Origin: Litoreibacter sp.
GTDB lineage: Bacteria; Pseudomonadota; Alphaproteobacteria; Rhodobacterales; Rhodobacteraceae
Assembly (NCBI GenBank): GCA_026710325.1
Contig: JAPORH010000144.1
Coordinates: forward strand, 1-52,663
DNA length: 52,663 nucleotides
Reading direction: 5' to 3'
Shown: positions 27,662 through 36,344 of the stretch, in pieces
How the letters are laid out: every line of letters begins with the position of its first letter
Position numbering within the stretch: position 1 is the first letter of the stretch
Translations under genes and position numbers: made by a program
The notes under the pieces: generated by a model
What the model saw: the letters and a program-made list of their open reading frames with translations, nothing else
Database searches by the model: none
What the model was told of the DNA's origin: nothing

Positions 27662-28957
27662 TCAATCCGCGAACGGGTCGGTCACCAGGATGGTGTCGTC
27701 GCGCTCCGGTGAGGTGGAAAGTAGCGCCACTGGGCACTCGATCAACTCTTCCACGCGGCGCACATATTTGATCGCGTTCGCCGGCAAATCCGCCCAGGAC
27801 CGTGCGCCTTCTGTGCTTTCCGACCAGCCGGGCATCTCTTCATAGATCGGCGTGCAACGCGCCTGTTGGTCGGCGGCCGTCGGCAGGTAATCGAGCCGCG
27901 TCCCATCCAGATCATAGCCTACGCATATTTTCAGCCGCTCAAACCCGTCCAACACATCGAGCTTGGTCAGCGAAATCCCTGTCACGCCAGAGGTCGCACA
28001 GGTCTGGCGTACCAAGGCCGCATCAAACCAGCCGCAACGACGTTTGCGCCCAGTGGTGGTGCCAAATTCATGGCCGCGCTCGCCCAGCATCTGCCCATCG
28101 GCGTCCTCCAGCTCTGTCGGGAAAGGACCTTCTCCAACACGGGTCGTGTAGGCCTTCACGATACCCAAGACGTAATCGATCGAGCCGGGGCCGACGCCCA
28201 CGCCGGTTGCCGCCTGCCCCGCAATGACGTTGGAAGAAGTCACAAACGGGTAAGTCCCGAAGTCGATGTCCAACAAAGCGCCCTGCGCACCTTCAAACAG
28301 AATCCGCTGGCCCTTTTTCTTGCGCTCGTTGAGCACTTTCCAAACAGGTGCTGCGAAAGGCAGGATCGCGCCGGCAATCTCGCGCAAGGACGCAAGCAGC
28401 GCGTCGCGGTCCACAGGTTCAATACCAAGCCCACGGCGCAGCGGGTCATGGTGTTGAAGTGCGCGGTCGACCCGCGCCTCCAAGGTCGCCTCATCGGCCA
28501 GATCGGCGACCCGGACTGAACGACGACCAACCTTGTCTTCATAGGCGGGCCCAATGCCGCGCCCGGTTGTACCAATTTTTGTTCCCTTGGACGCAGCCTC
28601 TTCCCGCGCGCGGTCCAGCTCGCCATGGATCGGCAGGATCAGCGGAGTGTTCTCGGCGATCATCAGGTTCTCGGGGGAGATGTCGACGCCCTGCCCGCGG
28701 ATCGTCTCGATCTCCCGCACCAAATGCCACGGGTCGAGCACGACGCCGTTGCCGATCACTGACAGCTTGCCGCCGCGCACCACGCCCGCGGGAAGCGCAT
28801 GCAACTTGTACACAGTCTCGCCAATGACCAGCGTATGGCCCGCGTTATGGCCGCCCTGAAAGCGCACGATGATATCGGCGCGCTCGGACAGCCAGTCCAC
28901 GATCTTGCCTTTCCCCTCGTCACCCCATTGGGCGCCGACAACGACGACATTGGCCAT
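27662..28957 (-). CDS. purA: Adenylosuccinate synthetase
   Basis: A 431-residue enzyme joining IMP and aspartate with GTP, the first committed step to AMP. Motifs: '[16 protein letters not shown]' (P-loop-like), '[11 protein letters not shown]', '[14 protein letters not shown]', '[22 protein letters not shown]' (split) and '[12 protein letters not shown]'. All are intact. ATG 28957 with GGAAGGAAG upstream. Divergent from secG, and followed by DUF2842 and the ATP-grasp gene. Confidence 0.97.
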   Translation of the reverse strand: MANVVVVGAQWGDEGKGKIVDWLSERADIIVRFQGGHNAGHTLVIGETVYKLHALPAGVVRGGKLSVIGNGVVLDPWHLVREIETIRGQGVDISPENLMIAENTPLILPIHGELDRAREEAASKGTKIGTTGRGIGPAYEDKVGRRSVRVADLADEATLEARVDRALQHHDPLRRGLGIEPVDRDALLASLREIAGAILPFAAPVWKVLNERKKKGQRILFEGAQGALLDIDFGTYPFVTSSNVIAGQAATGVGVGPGSIDYVLGIVKAYTTRVGEGPFPTELEDADGQMLGERGHEFGTTTGRKRRCGWFDAALVRQTCATSGVTGISLTKLDVLDGFERLKICVGYDLDGTRLDYLPTAADQQARCTPIYEEMPGWSESTEGARSWADLPANAIKYVRRVEELIECPVALLSTSPERDDTILVTDPFAD

Positions 28958-29051
28958 GCTACTTCCTTCCGTGGATGAAACCCGGCCCCCTATAGCGGCG
29001 GGCTCGGCGGGGGGGAAGCCTGAATTGACCGCACAACCACCGATATGCGGC

Positions 29052-29080
29052 TTGCGCCGCGCCCGCCGCGCGACTACATA
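29052..29080 (+). promoter_or_regulatory. Sigma70-like promoter for secG
   Basis: TTGCGC (29052-29057), 17-bp spacer, TACATA (29075-29080), about 26 bp upstream of the likely secG transcription leader and 34 bp before its ATG. Confidence 0.4.
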
Positions 29081-29113
29081 CCCACAAACACCTCAATAAG
29101 AGCCGTCCGCCCA

Positions 29114-29467
29114 ATGGAAAACATCGTTCTCATCGTCCACCTGATCATCGCGCTGTGCCTGATTTTCATCGTGCTGATTCAGCGTTCCGAAGGCGGGGGC
29201 TTGGGCATTGGTGGCGGCGGTGGCGGCGCCATGTCGGGCCGCCCTGCGGTGACCGCTCTGGGCAAGCTAACCTGGCTCTTTGGGGTTGCCTTTGTCTGCA
29301 CGTCGATCACGCTGACGGTATTGGCTGCGCAAAACGCCACGGGTGGTTCGGTTCTCGATGGCAGCGACCTGTTGCCGCCGCCCGCACAGGACGCAGCGCC
29401 TCGTGACATCTTGCTGCCGCCGACCACGGGTGACGTGCCACTTACGCCGCCGCCACTCAACGAATAA
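29114..29467 (+). CDS. secG: Preprotein translocase subunit SecG
   Basis: A 117-residue protein with two membrane helices (IVLIVHLIIALCLIFIVLI and LTWLFGVAFVCTSITLTVLA) around the typical loop 'QRSEGGGLGIGGGGGGAMSGR'. SecG assists SecYE during export. Residues 85-117 are a Pro/Leu-rich tail (LLPPPAQDA, LTPPPLNE), longer than in E. coli but common in Rhodobacteraceae. ATG 29114 fits the membrane topology; the longer ORF is rejected. Followed by pyrG after 159 bp. Confidence 0.93.
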   Translation: MENIVLIVHLIIALCLIFIVLIQRSEGGGLGIGGGGGGAMSGRPAVTALGKLTWLFGVAFVCTSITLTVLAAQNATGGSVLDGSDLLPPPAQDAAPRDILLPPTTGDVPLTPPPLNE

Positions 29468-29468
29468 T

Positions 29469-29484
29469 CCACTAAATTTAGTGG
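29469..29484. promoter_or_regulatory. Perfect 16-bp palindrome after secG
   Basis: CCACTAAATTTAGTGG begins two bases after the secG stop. No T-run follows, so a regulator-binding site or a weak terminator are both possible. Confidence 0.4.
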
Positions 29485-29522
29485 CTTACAACGCGGTGCA
29501 CACCTTATCTGGGCGCTGCCTG

Positions 29523-29551
29523 TTGCGGCAGTCATGCGAATCCTCTATAGG
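29523..29551 (+). promoter_or_regulatory. Sigma70-like promoter for pyrG
   Basis: TTGCGG (29523-29528), 17-bp spacer, TATAGG (29546-29551). It leaves a leader of about 68 nt carrying a small hairpin AGGGC-N8-GCCCT followed by six A. Confidence 0.45.
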
Positions 29552-29626
29552 TTAAATCCCGTGAGTAAGGGCATCTGCACGCCCTAAAAAACCAAGAAAA
29601 ACACTTGAGCGCGGGGCCTTCGACAC

Positions 29627-31270
29627 ATGGCAAGATATATCTTTATTACGGGCGGCGTGGTGTCATCCTTGGGCAAAGGCTTGGCCTCAGCCGCGCTCGG
29701 CGCTCTGTTGCAGGCACGAGGCTACTCGGTTCGATTGCGCAAGCTCGACCCCTATCTCAATGTAGACCCCGGTACGATGTCGCCCTTTGAGCACGGCGAG
29801 GTGTTTGTCACCGATGATGGGGCAGAAACCGATCTCGATCTGGGCCATTACGAGCGGTTCACTGGCGTCGCGGCGCGCATGACCGATTCCGTATCCTCCG
29901 GCCGGGTCTATTCCAACGTGCTGGAGAAAGAACGTCGCGGTGACTACCTCGGCAAAACCATTCAGGTGGTCCCGCATGTCACCAACGAGATCAAAGAATT
30001 CATCGCCATCGGCGATGACGAGGTCGATTTCCAGCTCTGCGAGATTGGCGGAACGGTTGGCGATATCGAAGGTCTGCCGTTTTTCGAGGCCATCCGCCAG
30101 TTTGGCCATGAGCGCCCGCGCGGTGATTGCATCTTTATGCATCTCACTTTGTTGCCCTATCTGGCAGCAAGCGGGGAGCTGAAAACGAAACCGACCCAAC
30201 ACTCCGTCAAGGAACTACAATCCATCGGCATCGCCCCCGACATTCTGGTGTGCCGCTCCGAGCAGGAAATCCCCAAGAAAGAACGCGAGAAGCTGGCGCT
30301 GTTCTGCAATGTGCGCCCCGACAGCGTGATCGCCGCCTATGATTTGAAGACGATCTATGATGCGCCGCTGGCCTACCACAAAGAAGGTCTGGACCAAGCG
30401 GTGCTGGATGCCTTTGGCATTGCCCCTGCCCCCGCGCCCAAGCTGGAGGTATGGGAAGACGTCTCTGACCGGGTGCACAACCCAGAAGGCAAGGTCAAAA
30501 TCGCCATTGTCGGCAAATACACCCAGCTTGAAGACGCCTATAAATCGATCAACGAGGCGCTGACCCATGGCGGTATGGCCAACCGCGTCAAGGTCAAGAT
30601 CGAATGGGTGGACGCGGAGATTTTCGACCGCGAAGACGCCGCCCCACATCTTGAAGGGTTCCATGCCATTCTGGTGCCCGGCGGCTTTGGCGAGCGCGGC
30701 ACAGAAGGCAAGATCAAGGCCGCGCAGTTTGCCCGCGAGCATAAAATCCCATATCTCGGCATCTGCCTTGGCATGCAAATGGCAGTGATCGAGGCCGCAC
30801 GGAACCTCGCCGGCGTCGCGAATGCGGGCTCGGAAGAGTTTGACCACGAGGCGGGCAAGAAACGGTTTGAACCAGTGGTCTACCACCTAAAGGAATGGGT
30901 GCAGGGCAACGCAAAGGTCAAGCGCAAGGAAAGCGATGACAAGGGCGGCACGATGCGCCTTGGCGCTTATGATGCGGTGTTGAAGGAAGGCTCGAAAGTG
31001 GCGGAAGTCTACGGCACCACCGCGATCGAGGAACGCCACCGCCACCGTTACGAAGTCGATATCGCATATCGCGAAGAGCTTGAAAAACAAGGCTTGATCT
31101 TCTCCGGCATGTCGCCCGATGGCAAGCTGCCTGAGATTGTCGAAGTGAAGGACCACCCGTGGTTTATCGGCGTGCAGTTCCACCCCGAGTTGAAGTCAAA
31201 ACCCTTCGCGCCGCATCCGCTCTTTGCTGATTTCGTGCGCGCTGCTAAGGACGTGTCACGTTTGGTTTAA
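29627..31270 (+). CDS. pyrG: CTP synthase
   Basis: A 547-residue enzyme aminating UTP to CTP with glutamine. The N-terminal synthetase domain starts '[16 protein letters not shown]' and contains '[17 protein letters not shown]' and '[16 protein letters not shown]'. The C-terminal class I amidotransferase has the cysteine in [11 protein letters not shown] and the His/Glu in '[12 protein letters not shown]'. All active residues are present. ATG 29627. Lies downstream of secG, a frequent alphaproteobacterial arrangement. Confidence 0.97.
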   Translation: MARYIFITGGVVSSLGKGLASAALGALLQARGYSVRLRKLDPYLNVDPGTMSPFEHGEVFVTDDGAETDLDLGHYERFTGVAARMTDSVSSGRVYSNVLEKERRGDYLGKTIQVVPHVTNEIKEFIAIGDDEVDFQLCEIGGTVGDIEGLPFFEAIRQFGHERPRGDCIFMHLTLLPYLAASGELKTKPTQHSVKELQSIGIAPDILVCRSEQEIPKKEREKLALFCNVRPDSVIAAYDLKTIYDAPLAYHKEGLDQAVLDAFGIAPAPAPKLEVWEDVSDRVHNPEGKVKIAIVGKYTQLEDAYKSINEALTHGGMANRVKVKIEWVDAEIFDREDAAPHLEGFHAILVPGGFGERGTEGKIKAAQFAREHKIPYLGICLGMQMAVIEAARNLAGVANAGSEEFDHEAGKKRFEPVVYHLKEWVQGNAKVKRKESDDKGGTMRLGAYDAVLKEGSKVAEVYGTTAIEERHRHRYEVDIAYREELEKQGLIFSGMSPDGKLPEIVEVKDHPWFIGVQFHPELKSKPFAPHPLFADFVRAAKDVSRLV

Positions 31271-31321
31271 GCGCCCTTGGATCTGGATGCAGCAATGCTT
31301 ACCATCAGGTTAACAAAATTT

Positions 31322-31368
31322 TGAAACCGTTTGGTTTCAGTCGGTTACCAGAGTCCCCGCATGCGGGG
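31322..31368. promoter_or_regulatory. Two adjacent inverted repeats upstream of the DUF1330 gene
   Basis: TGAAACC-GTTT-GGTTTCA (31322-31339) and the perfect palindrome CCCCGCATGCGGGG (31355-31368) lie between pyrG and the next gene. The first may be an operator or end pyrG; the second lacks a T-tail. Confidence 0.4.
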
Positions 31369-31389
31369 CCGTAAGGAAAGGACCCGCCC

Positions 31390-31683
31390 ATGCCCAAAGG
31401 ATACTGGATCGCCCATGTCGACGTCGCCGACCCCGCCGCCTATGAAGGCTACCGTGAGGCCAACGCTGTCGCTTTCGCCAAATACGGCGCGAAGTTCCTC
31501 GTGCGCGGCGGCGCACAGCAGGTCGAAGAGGGCAGCCAGCGGCCCCGCTCGGTCGTGATCGAGTTCAAGGACCTCGAGACAGCCAAAGCCTGCTACCACA
31601 GCCCCGAATATCAACACGCCAAGTCGCTGCGCGACGCGGCCTCTGTAGGCGATCTGGTGATTGTCGAAGGGTATGACGCCTGA
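31390..31683 (+). CDS. DUF1330 protein
   Basis: A 97-residue ferredoxin-fold (dimeric alpha-beta barrel) protein matching DUF1330: 'YWIAHVDVADPAAYEGYREAN', 'AKFLVRGGAQQVEEG', 'RSVVIEFKDLETAKACYHSPEYQ' and a final 'VIVEGYD' (key parts only). Function unknown; relatives are often near oxidoreductases. ATG 31390 with AAGGAAAGG upstream. Its stop and the next ATG share one base, so it is coupled to the TerB-like gene. Confidence 0.9.
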   Translation: MPKGYWIAHVDVADPAAYEGYREANAVAFAKYGAKFLVRGGAQQVEEGSQRPRSVVIEFKDLETAKACYHSPEYQHAKSLRDAASVGDLVIVEGYDA

Positions 31684-32129
31684 TGTTTGAAGCGCTGCTT
31701 AAAGCCCTGACCGGCGAAGACGAAACGCCCCTGCCCGAACCCGACGCCCGGCTTGCCCTCGCAGCCCTCTTGGTCCGGCTTGCCCGCACCGACGGGCATT
31801 ACGAGGCCTCCGAAATCGCACGCATCGACGTCATTCTGGGCCGCCGCTACGCCTTGAGCGACGCCGACGCCGCCAAGCTGCGCGCGGAAGCCGAAACACT
31901 GGAGTCTGAGGCCCCCGACACTGTCCGCTTCACCCGTGCGATCAAGGATCACACCGCACATGAGCATCGTGACAGCGTGATCGAAGATATCTGGGAGCTC
32001 GCCCTCGCAGACGGCTCCCGCTCCGATGACGAGGACAGCCTGATCCGGCTCGTGGCCCCGCTTTTAGGGATCAATGACCGCGACAGCGCGCTAGCCCGGC
32101 AACGCGTGATTGAGCGCCTAAACGGCTGA
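31683..32129 (+). CDS. TerB-family cytoplasmic protein
   Basis: A 148-residue all-helical protein with the TerB pattern: 'ALAALLVRLARTDGHYEASEIARID' and 'DIWELALADGSRSDDEDSLIRLVAPLLGI' (key parts), two helix pairs with DG-x-x-x-x-E motifs that bind metals in TerB. Tellurite resistance is only the family name; no other ter genes are here. Starts on the stop codon of the DUF1330 gene; 7 bp before the next gene. Confidence 0.85.
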   Translation: MFEALLKALTGEDETPLPEPDARLALAALLVRLARTDGHYEASEIARIDVILGRRYALSDADAAKLRAEAETLESEAPDTVRFTRAIKDHTAHEHRDSVIEDIWELALADGSRSDDEDSLIRLVAPLLGINDRDSALARQRVIERLNG

Positions 32130-32136
32130 GCATCTC

Positions 32137-32865
32137 TTGATTGCCAGCTTCCCGATGTATGAACGGCCGGAGACTGCTGACGCAATCGCGCAGCTCTGGT
32201 CAAACCTTCAAACCCATATCGGCCGTGAGGCGCAGTTCAAATCGAACACTCACGGGCTGGCGCATTGGCGCGACCCTGATCTGTTGATCTCCCAGACCTG
32301 TGGCATGCCCTATCGGTTGCATCTTCACGGTCAGGTGCATCTGGTCGGAACACCTGTCTCCACCTTGGGCGACCCGCGCGGGTATTACCATAGCGTGATC
32401 ATCGCCCGCCAAGACGACCCGCGCGATAGTTTCGCTGAGTTCGAGGGCGCAGTGCTGGCCTATAATGATGCGATCTCCCAAAGCGGATGGGCCGCGCCTC
32501 AAAACATGGCGCGTTCGCAAGGGTTTGGGTTCTCCAATCTCTTGGAAACAGGCGGGCATCGAGCCTCCTCCCAAGCAGTTGCAACAGGCAAGGCAGAGCT
32601 TGCAGCCATCGACGCGGTAACATGGTCTCTGATCACCCGCTTTGATCCGTGGGCCGATCGTTTGAAGGTGATTGACCGAACTCCGCCGACACCCGCCCTG
32701 CCTTTCATAACGTCTCGCATAGAATTGGCCGAGCCCTTGTATGAGGCGATGGCGACGGCAATCGACGAGCTGTGTCAAGACAACCAAGCGCTCCTGTGTC
32801 TGAAAGGGATCACTCAGATCGCGGCCGAGGACTATCTGGCCGTCCCCTCGCCCCCGCTCCCTTGA
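32137..32865 (+). CDS. PhnD-type substrate-binding fold protein without signal peptide
   Basis: A 242-residue protein that matches phosphate/phosphonate-type periplasmic binding proteins in outline ('DLLISQTCGMPYRLHLHGQVHLVGTP', 'GYYHSVIIARQDDPRDSF', 'ITRFDPWADRLKVIDRT'; key parts). The N-terminus (MIASFPMYERPETADA) has no signal peptide, so it should be cytosolic, and no ABC permease or ATPase is near. The TTG start at 32137 is favoured because I recall homologues beginning MIASLPMY; the ATG at MYERPE is the alternative. It follows the TerB gene by 7 bp and precedes a glutamine-synthetase-like gene by 31 bp. Confidence 0.75.
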   Translation: MIASFPMYERPETADAIAQLWSNLQTHIGREAQFKSNTHGLAHWRDPDLLISQTCGMPYRLHLHGQVHLVGTPVSTLGDPRGYYHSVIIARQDDPRDSFAEFEGAVLAYNDAISQSGWAAPQNMARSQGFGFSNLLETGGHRASSQAVATGKAELAAIDAVTWSLITRFDPWADRLKVIDRTPPTPALPFITSRIELAEPLYEAMATAIDELCQDNQALLCLKGITQIAAEDYLAVPSPPLP

Positions 32866-32896
32866 CGTGCGCCGGGCATCACGGCCAAGTGGCGCT

Positions 32897-34231
32897 ATGA
32901 AAGAGTGGCTAAGCAAACACCCGGAGGTCAAAAGCCTTCGGCCCGTGGTACCTGACCTGAACGGTCAAGCGCGCGGGAAGCGGCTTCCTGTGCATATGGG
33001 CGACAAGCTGATCGACGAGGGTGCGCGCATGCCCCTCTCCGTGCTCAACCTCGACATTCGCGGCGAGGATATCGAAAACAGCCCCCTGGTTTTTGAAAGC
33101 GGCGATGCCGATGGCGTGCTCCGCCCGACAGAGCGTGGATTTGTGCCTATGCCATGGGCCGCAACGCCTGCCGCCCTTCTGCCAATGAGTATGTATCACG
33201 ATGACGGCACGCCATTTGAGGGCGACGCGCGGCATGCGCTGAAAGCTGTCGTGGAGCGCTTTGCGGCGAAAGGCTGGACCCCCGTTGTGGCCACCGAGTT
33301 GGAGTTCTTCCTCGTCGACGATAGCGGCAAAACTCTGCGCCCACCCCGTTCGCCCAGATCCGGCAAACGGCGCCTCGGCGGCGAAATCCTATCGATGCGC
33401 GCGCTTGATGCGTTTGATGACTTCTTCTCGGAGCTCTACGAGGCTTGCGCGGCGATGGATATCCCAGCAGAGGCCACGATTTCTGAGGGCGGTTTGGGTC
33501 AATATGAGGTCAATCTGAGCCATGTCGCTGATGCGATGAAAGCCGCAGATGACGCGTGGCTTTTCAAGCTGTTGGTCAAAGGTATCGCACGCAAACACGG
33601 GGTAGCGGCGACCTTTATGGCCAAACCCTACCCCGAGGAAGCTGGCAACGGAATGCACACGCATTTCTCTGTGCTGGATAGGGATGGTCGAAATATTTTT
33701 GATGATGGCGGCGTTGAAGGCAGCGCGCTTCTACGTCACGCAATTGGCGGATGCCTTGCGGCGATGCCGGGCTCGACACTGATATTTGCACCTCATGCCA
33801 ACAGCTATGAACGCTTCACCCCCGGTGCGCATGCGCCAACCGGGTTGGCTTGGGGCTATGAAAACCGGACAGCCGCGATCCGCGTCCCCGGCGGCGCACC
33901 GGCCGCGCGCCGGATCGAGCATCGCGTCGCAGGCGGCGACATCAATCCTTACCTGATGCTCAGCATGGTTCTGGGGGCCGCCCTGATCGGGATTGAGGAC
34001 CAACGAGGCGCGCCTGAACCGATCACCGGGTCGGCATATGAGGCGGGTTTGGAAGAGATCCCGAATACATGGGAAGCCGCGCTCAAAGCCTTTCAAGAAG
34101 ACCCTTTCATTCCGCGAATTCTACCGCAGGCTCTTTCTCAGAACCTGATCCTCACGAAGAAACAGGAAATGGCACTGGTCGACAATTTGAGCAAGCAAAA
34201 GCAGCTCGCGCTCTACCTGGATACGGTGTGA
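32897..34231 (+). CDS. Glutamine synthetase family ligase 1 (gamma-glutamylpolyamine synthetase-like)
   Basis: A 444-residue glutamine-synthetase-fold enzyme: 'VATELEFFLVD' (metal-binding E), 'GGLGQYEVNLSH', 'FMAKPYPEEAGNGMHTHFSV', 'NSYERFTPGAHAPTGLAWGYENRTAAIRVP' in parts, and 'RIEHRVAGGDINPYLML'. PuuA/SpuI-type relatives gamma-glutamylate putrescine or other amines with ATP. ATG 32897 (MKEWLSKHPEV). The adenylylation tyrosine loop of GlnA is not evident. It opens the amine cluster with the amidotransferase, ligase 2 and FAD oxidoreductase downstream. The exact amine cannot be decided. Confidence 0.88.
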   Translation: MKEWLSKHPEVKSLRPVVPDLNGQARGKRLPVHMGDKLIDEGARMPLSVLNLDIRGEDIENSPLVFESGDADGVLRPTERGFVPMPWAATPAALLPMSMYHDDGTPFEGDARHALKAVVERFAAKGWTPVVATELEFFLVDDSGKTLRPPRSPRSGKRRLGGEILSMRALDAFDDFFSELYEACAAMDIPAEATISEGGLGQYEVNLSHVADAMKAADDAWLFKLLVKGIARKHGVAATFMAKPYPEEAGNGMHTHFSVLDRDGRNIFDDGGVEGSALLRHAIGGCLAAMPGSTLIFAPHANSYERFTPGAHAPTGLAWGYENRTAAIRVPGGAPAARRIEHRVAGGDINPYLMLSMVLGAALIGIEDQRGAPEPITGSAYEAGLEEIPNTWEAALKAFQEDPFIPRILPQALSQNLILTKKQEMALVDNLSKQKQLALYLDTV

Positions 34232-34291
34232 TCGCACTTTTCAAAATGGCCGTGCCTGACTAGGCTCGCCTGAACCAACTAAGAGGACCCC

Positions 34292-34990
34292 ATGAAAATC
34301 GGCATTCTCGAATGTGGCCACACCATGCCTGAAGTGGCCGCTCGTCATGGGACCTTTCCGGACATGTTTGCCCGCCTGCTGGAGGGCCACGGGTTCAGCT
34401 TCGAAAGCTATGATGTCGAAAACATGGCCTTCCCGGGCAGCATAAATGACTGCGACGGCTGGTTGCTCACGGGCTCCAAACATGGCGCTTATGAGGATCA
34501 TCCGTTTATCCCGCCGCTCGAGGCCTTCATCCGCGACGCCTATGCCGCGCGCGTGCCGATGGTTGGGATCTGTTTTGGCCACCAGATCATCGCGCAAGCC
34601 TTGGGCGGGCGGGTTGAGAAATTCAAAGACGGCTGGTCCCTGGGGCTGACCCGCTATGAGTTCGACGGGCTCGGGGAGGTCAAGCTGAACGCGTGGCATC
34701 AGGACCAAGTGCTGGACCTACCCGAAGGTGCCAAGACGATTGCGAGCAGTGATTTCTGCGCCCATGCTGCGCTGATCTATGACGACCGCGCTCTTACTGT
34801 TCAGCCACATCCCGAATTTGGCGGGGAGATCATCGGCGACTATGTCAGTTTGCGCCGTGGCACCGCCGATTATGGGGAAGACGTGATGGATCATGCCGCC
34901 GCCCATGTCGCCGAAGCCGATCACAACACAGAGCTCGCCCAAACCATCGCCGGGTTCTTCTTGCAAAAACGGGAGCGCGCCAATGCCTAG
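34292..34990 (+). CDS. Class I glutamine amidotransferase (possible gamma-glutamyl hydrolase)
   Basis: A 232-residue GATase1 protein of the GuaA-like type, with nucleophile C94 in VGICFGHQIIAQALGG and H173/E175 in VQPHPEFGG. In amine catabolism a hydrolase (PuuD) removes the gamma-glutamyl group at the end; this protein could do that but belongs to a different amidotransferase subgroup from PuuD as I recall it. Lies between the two glutamine-synthetase-like genes and overlaps the second by 8 bp. Confidence 0.85.
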   Translation: MKIGILECGHTMPEVAARHGTFPDMFARLLEGHGFSFESYDVENMAFPGSINDCDGWLLTGSKHGAYEDHPFIPPLEAFIRDAYAARVPMVGICFGHQIIAQALGGRVEKFKDGWSLGLTRYEFDGLGEVKLNAWHQDQVLDLPEGAKTIASSDFCAHAALIYDDRALTVQPHPEFGGEIIGDYVSLRRGTADYGEDVMDHAAAHVAEADHNTELAQTIAGFFLQKRERANA

Positions 34991-36344
34991 TAGCTGGATC
35001 GACGCCCTACCCGCACCGGCGCAGACCTATCTTGAGGGCAAGCGGCTCGATGAGGTCGAATGCATCATTTCTGATCTGCCCGGGATCGCGCGCGGCAAAG
35101 CGGTTCCCGCCACCAAGTTCGAAAAGCAGACGCAGTTCTTTCTGCCGAACTCGATCTACTTCCAGACCATCACTGGGGGTTGGGGGGAAGCCGCTGGCGA
35201 AGACGGGTTCACTGAGCCGGACATGGTTCTGAAACCTGACATGGACACCGCCACCGCAGCGCCCTGGACCGGGGACTGGACCTTGCAGGTGATCCATGAC
35301 GCGTTTTTCCAAGACGGCACGCCCGTCCCCTACTCCCCCCGCAATGTTCTGAAACGCGTCTGTGCGCTTTATGAAAAAGAGGGATGGACGCCGGTCGTCG
35401 CACCGGAGATGGAGTTCTTCCTCGTCGCGCGCAACATCAACCCGGCGGAAGCGATCGAGCCGATGATGGGCCGCTCCGGCAGGCCCGCCGCCGCGCGGCA
35501 GGCCTATTCGATGTCCGCCGTAGATGAATTTGGGCCGGTGATCGACGATATCTATGACTTCGCAGAAAGCCAGGGATTTGAGATCGACGGCATCACCCAG
35601 GAAGGCGGCGCGGGGCAGCTGGAAATCAACCTACGCCACGGCGATCCGGTTAAGCTGGCGGATGAAATCTTCTATTTTAAACGCCTGATCCGTGAAGCGG
35701 CTTTAAGGCATGACTGTTTCGCGACCTTCATGGCCAAGCCCATCGAGGGCGAGCCCGGCTCTGCCATGCATATCCACACTTCGGTGGTCGATATGGAAAG
35801 TGGTAAGAATGTTTTCGCAGGGCCTAGGGGGGCCGAGACGCCCGCCTTTTCGCATTTCATTGGCGGGCTGCAGCAGCATTTGCCTTCTGTGATCGCGTTG
35901 ATGGCACCTTATGTGAACAGCTACCGCCGCTATGTGAAAGATCATGCCGCCCCGATCAACCTGGAATGGGGGCGCGACAACCGCACCACTGGCATTCGTG
36001 TGCCCGTCTCCGAACCGGCCGCACGGCGGGTGGAAAACCGGCTGGCAGGCATGGATTGCAACCCCTACCTCGCCATCGCGGCAACGCTGGCCTGCGGCTA
36101 TCTGGGGCTTAAGAACGAGATCAAGCCGCGCAAGATGTTCAAGGGTGACGCCTATGACGGGGATGAGGCCATCCCGCGCGGGTTGTTCTCCGCACTCGCT
36201 TTGTTCGAAGACAACAAAGAGCTGGCAAAGCTCCTGCACCCCGAATTTGTACGGGTCTATTCCATCGTAAAAGCGGCCGAGTATGACGAGTTCTTGCAAG
36301 TCATTTCACCCTGGGAACGCGAGCACCTGCTGCTCAACGTATGA
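34983..36344 (+). CDS. Glutamine synthetase family ligase 2 (gamma-glutamylpolyamine synthetase-like)
   Basis: A 453-residue paralogue of the upstream ligase: 'ECIISDLPGIARGKAVP', 'VAPEMEFFLVARN', 'QEGGAGQLEINLRHG', 'FMAKPIEGEPGSAMHIHTSV', 'NSYRRYVKDHAAPINLEWG' and 'RVENRLAGMDCNPYLAI'. It is closer in style to PuuA/SpuI than ligase 1 is. ATG 34983 inside the end of the amidotransferase gene (8-bp overlap). Its own stop overlaps the FAD oxidoreductase start by 4 bp, so these genes are translationally coupled. It presumably attaches glutamate to a primary amine in the cytosol. Confidence 0.9.
   Translation: MPSSWIDALPAPAQTYLEGKRLDEVECIISDLPGIARGKAVPATKFEKQTQFFLPNSIYFQTITGGWGEAAGEDGFTEPDMVLKPDMDTATAAPWTGDWTLQVIHDAFFQDGTPVPYSPRNVLKRVCALYEKEGWTPVVAPEMEFFLVARNINPAEAIEPMMGRSGRPAAARQAYSMSAVDEFGPVIDDIYDFAESQGFEIDGITQEGGAGQLEINLRHGDPVKLADEIFYFKRLIREAALRHDCFATFMAKPIEGEPGSAMHIHTSVVDMESGKNVFAGPRGAETPAFSHFIGGLQQHLPSVIALMAPYVNSYRRYVKDHAAPINLEWGRDNRTTGIRVPVSEPAARRVENRLAGMDCNPYLAIAATLACGYLGLKNEIKPRKMFKGDAYDGDEAIPRGLFSALALFEDNKELAKLLHPEFVRVYSIVKAAEYDEFLQVISPWEREHLLLNV

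Noticed and set aside
29687-30886. Minus-strand frames opposite pyrG
   Set aside because: pyrG is complete and unambiguous on the plus strand; these are high-GC shadows.
31683-32129. A tellurite resistance locus
   Set aside because: Only a TerB-like domain is present; terZ, terC, terD and terE are absent, so the resistance label is not supported.
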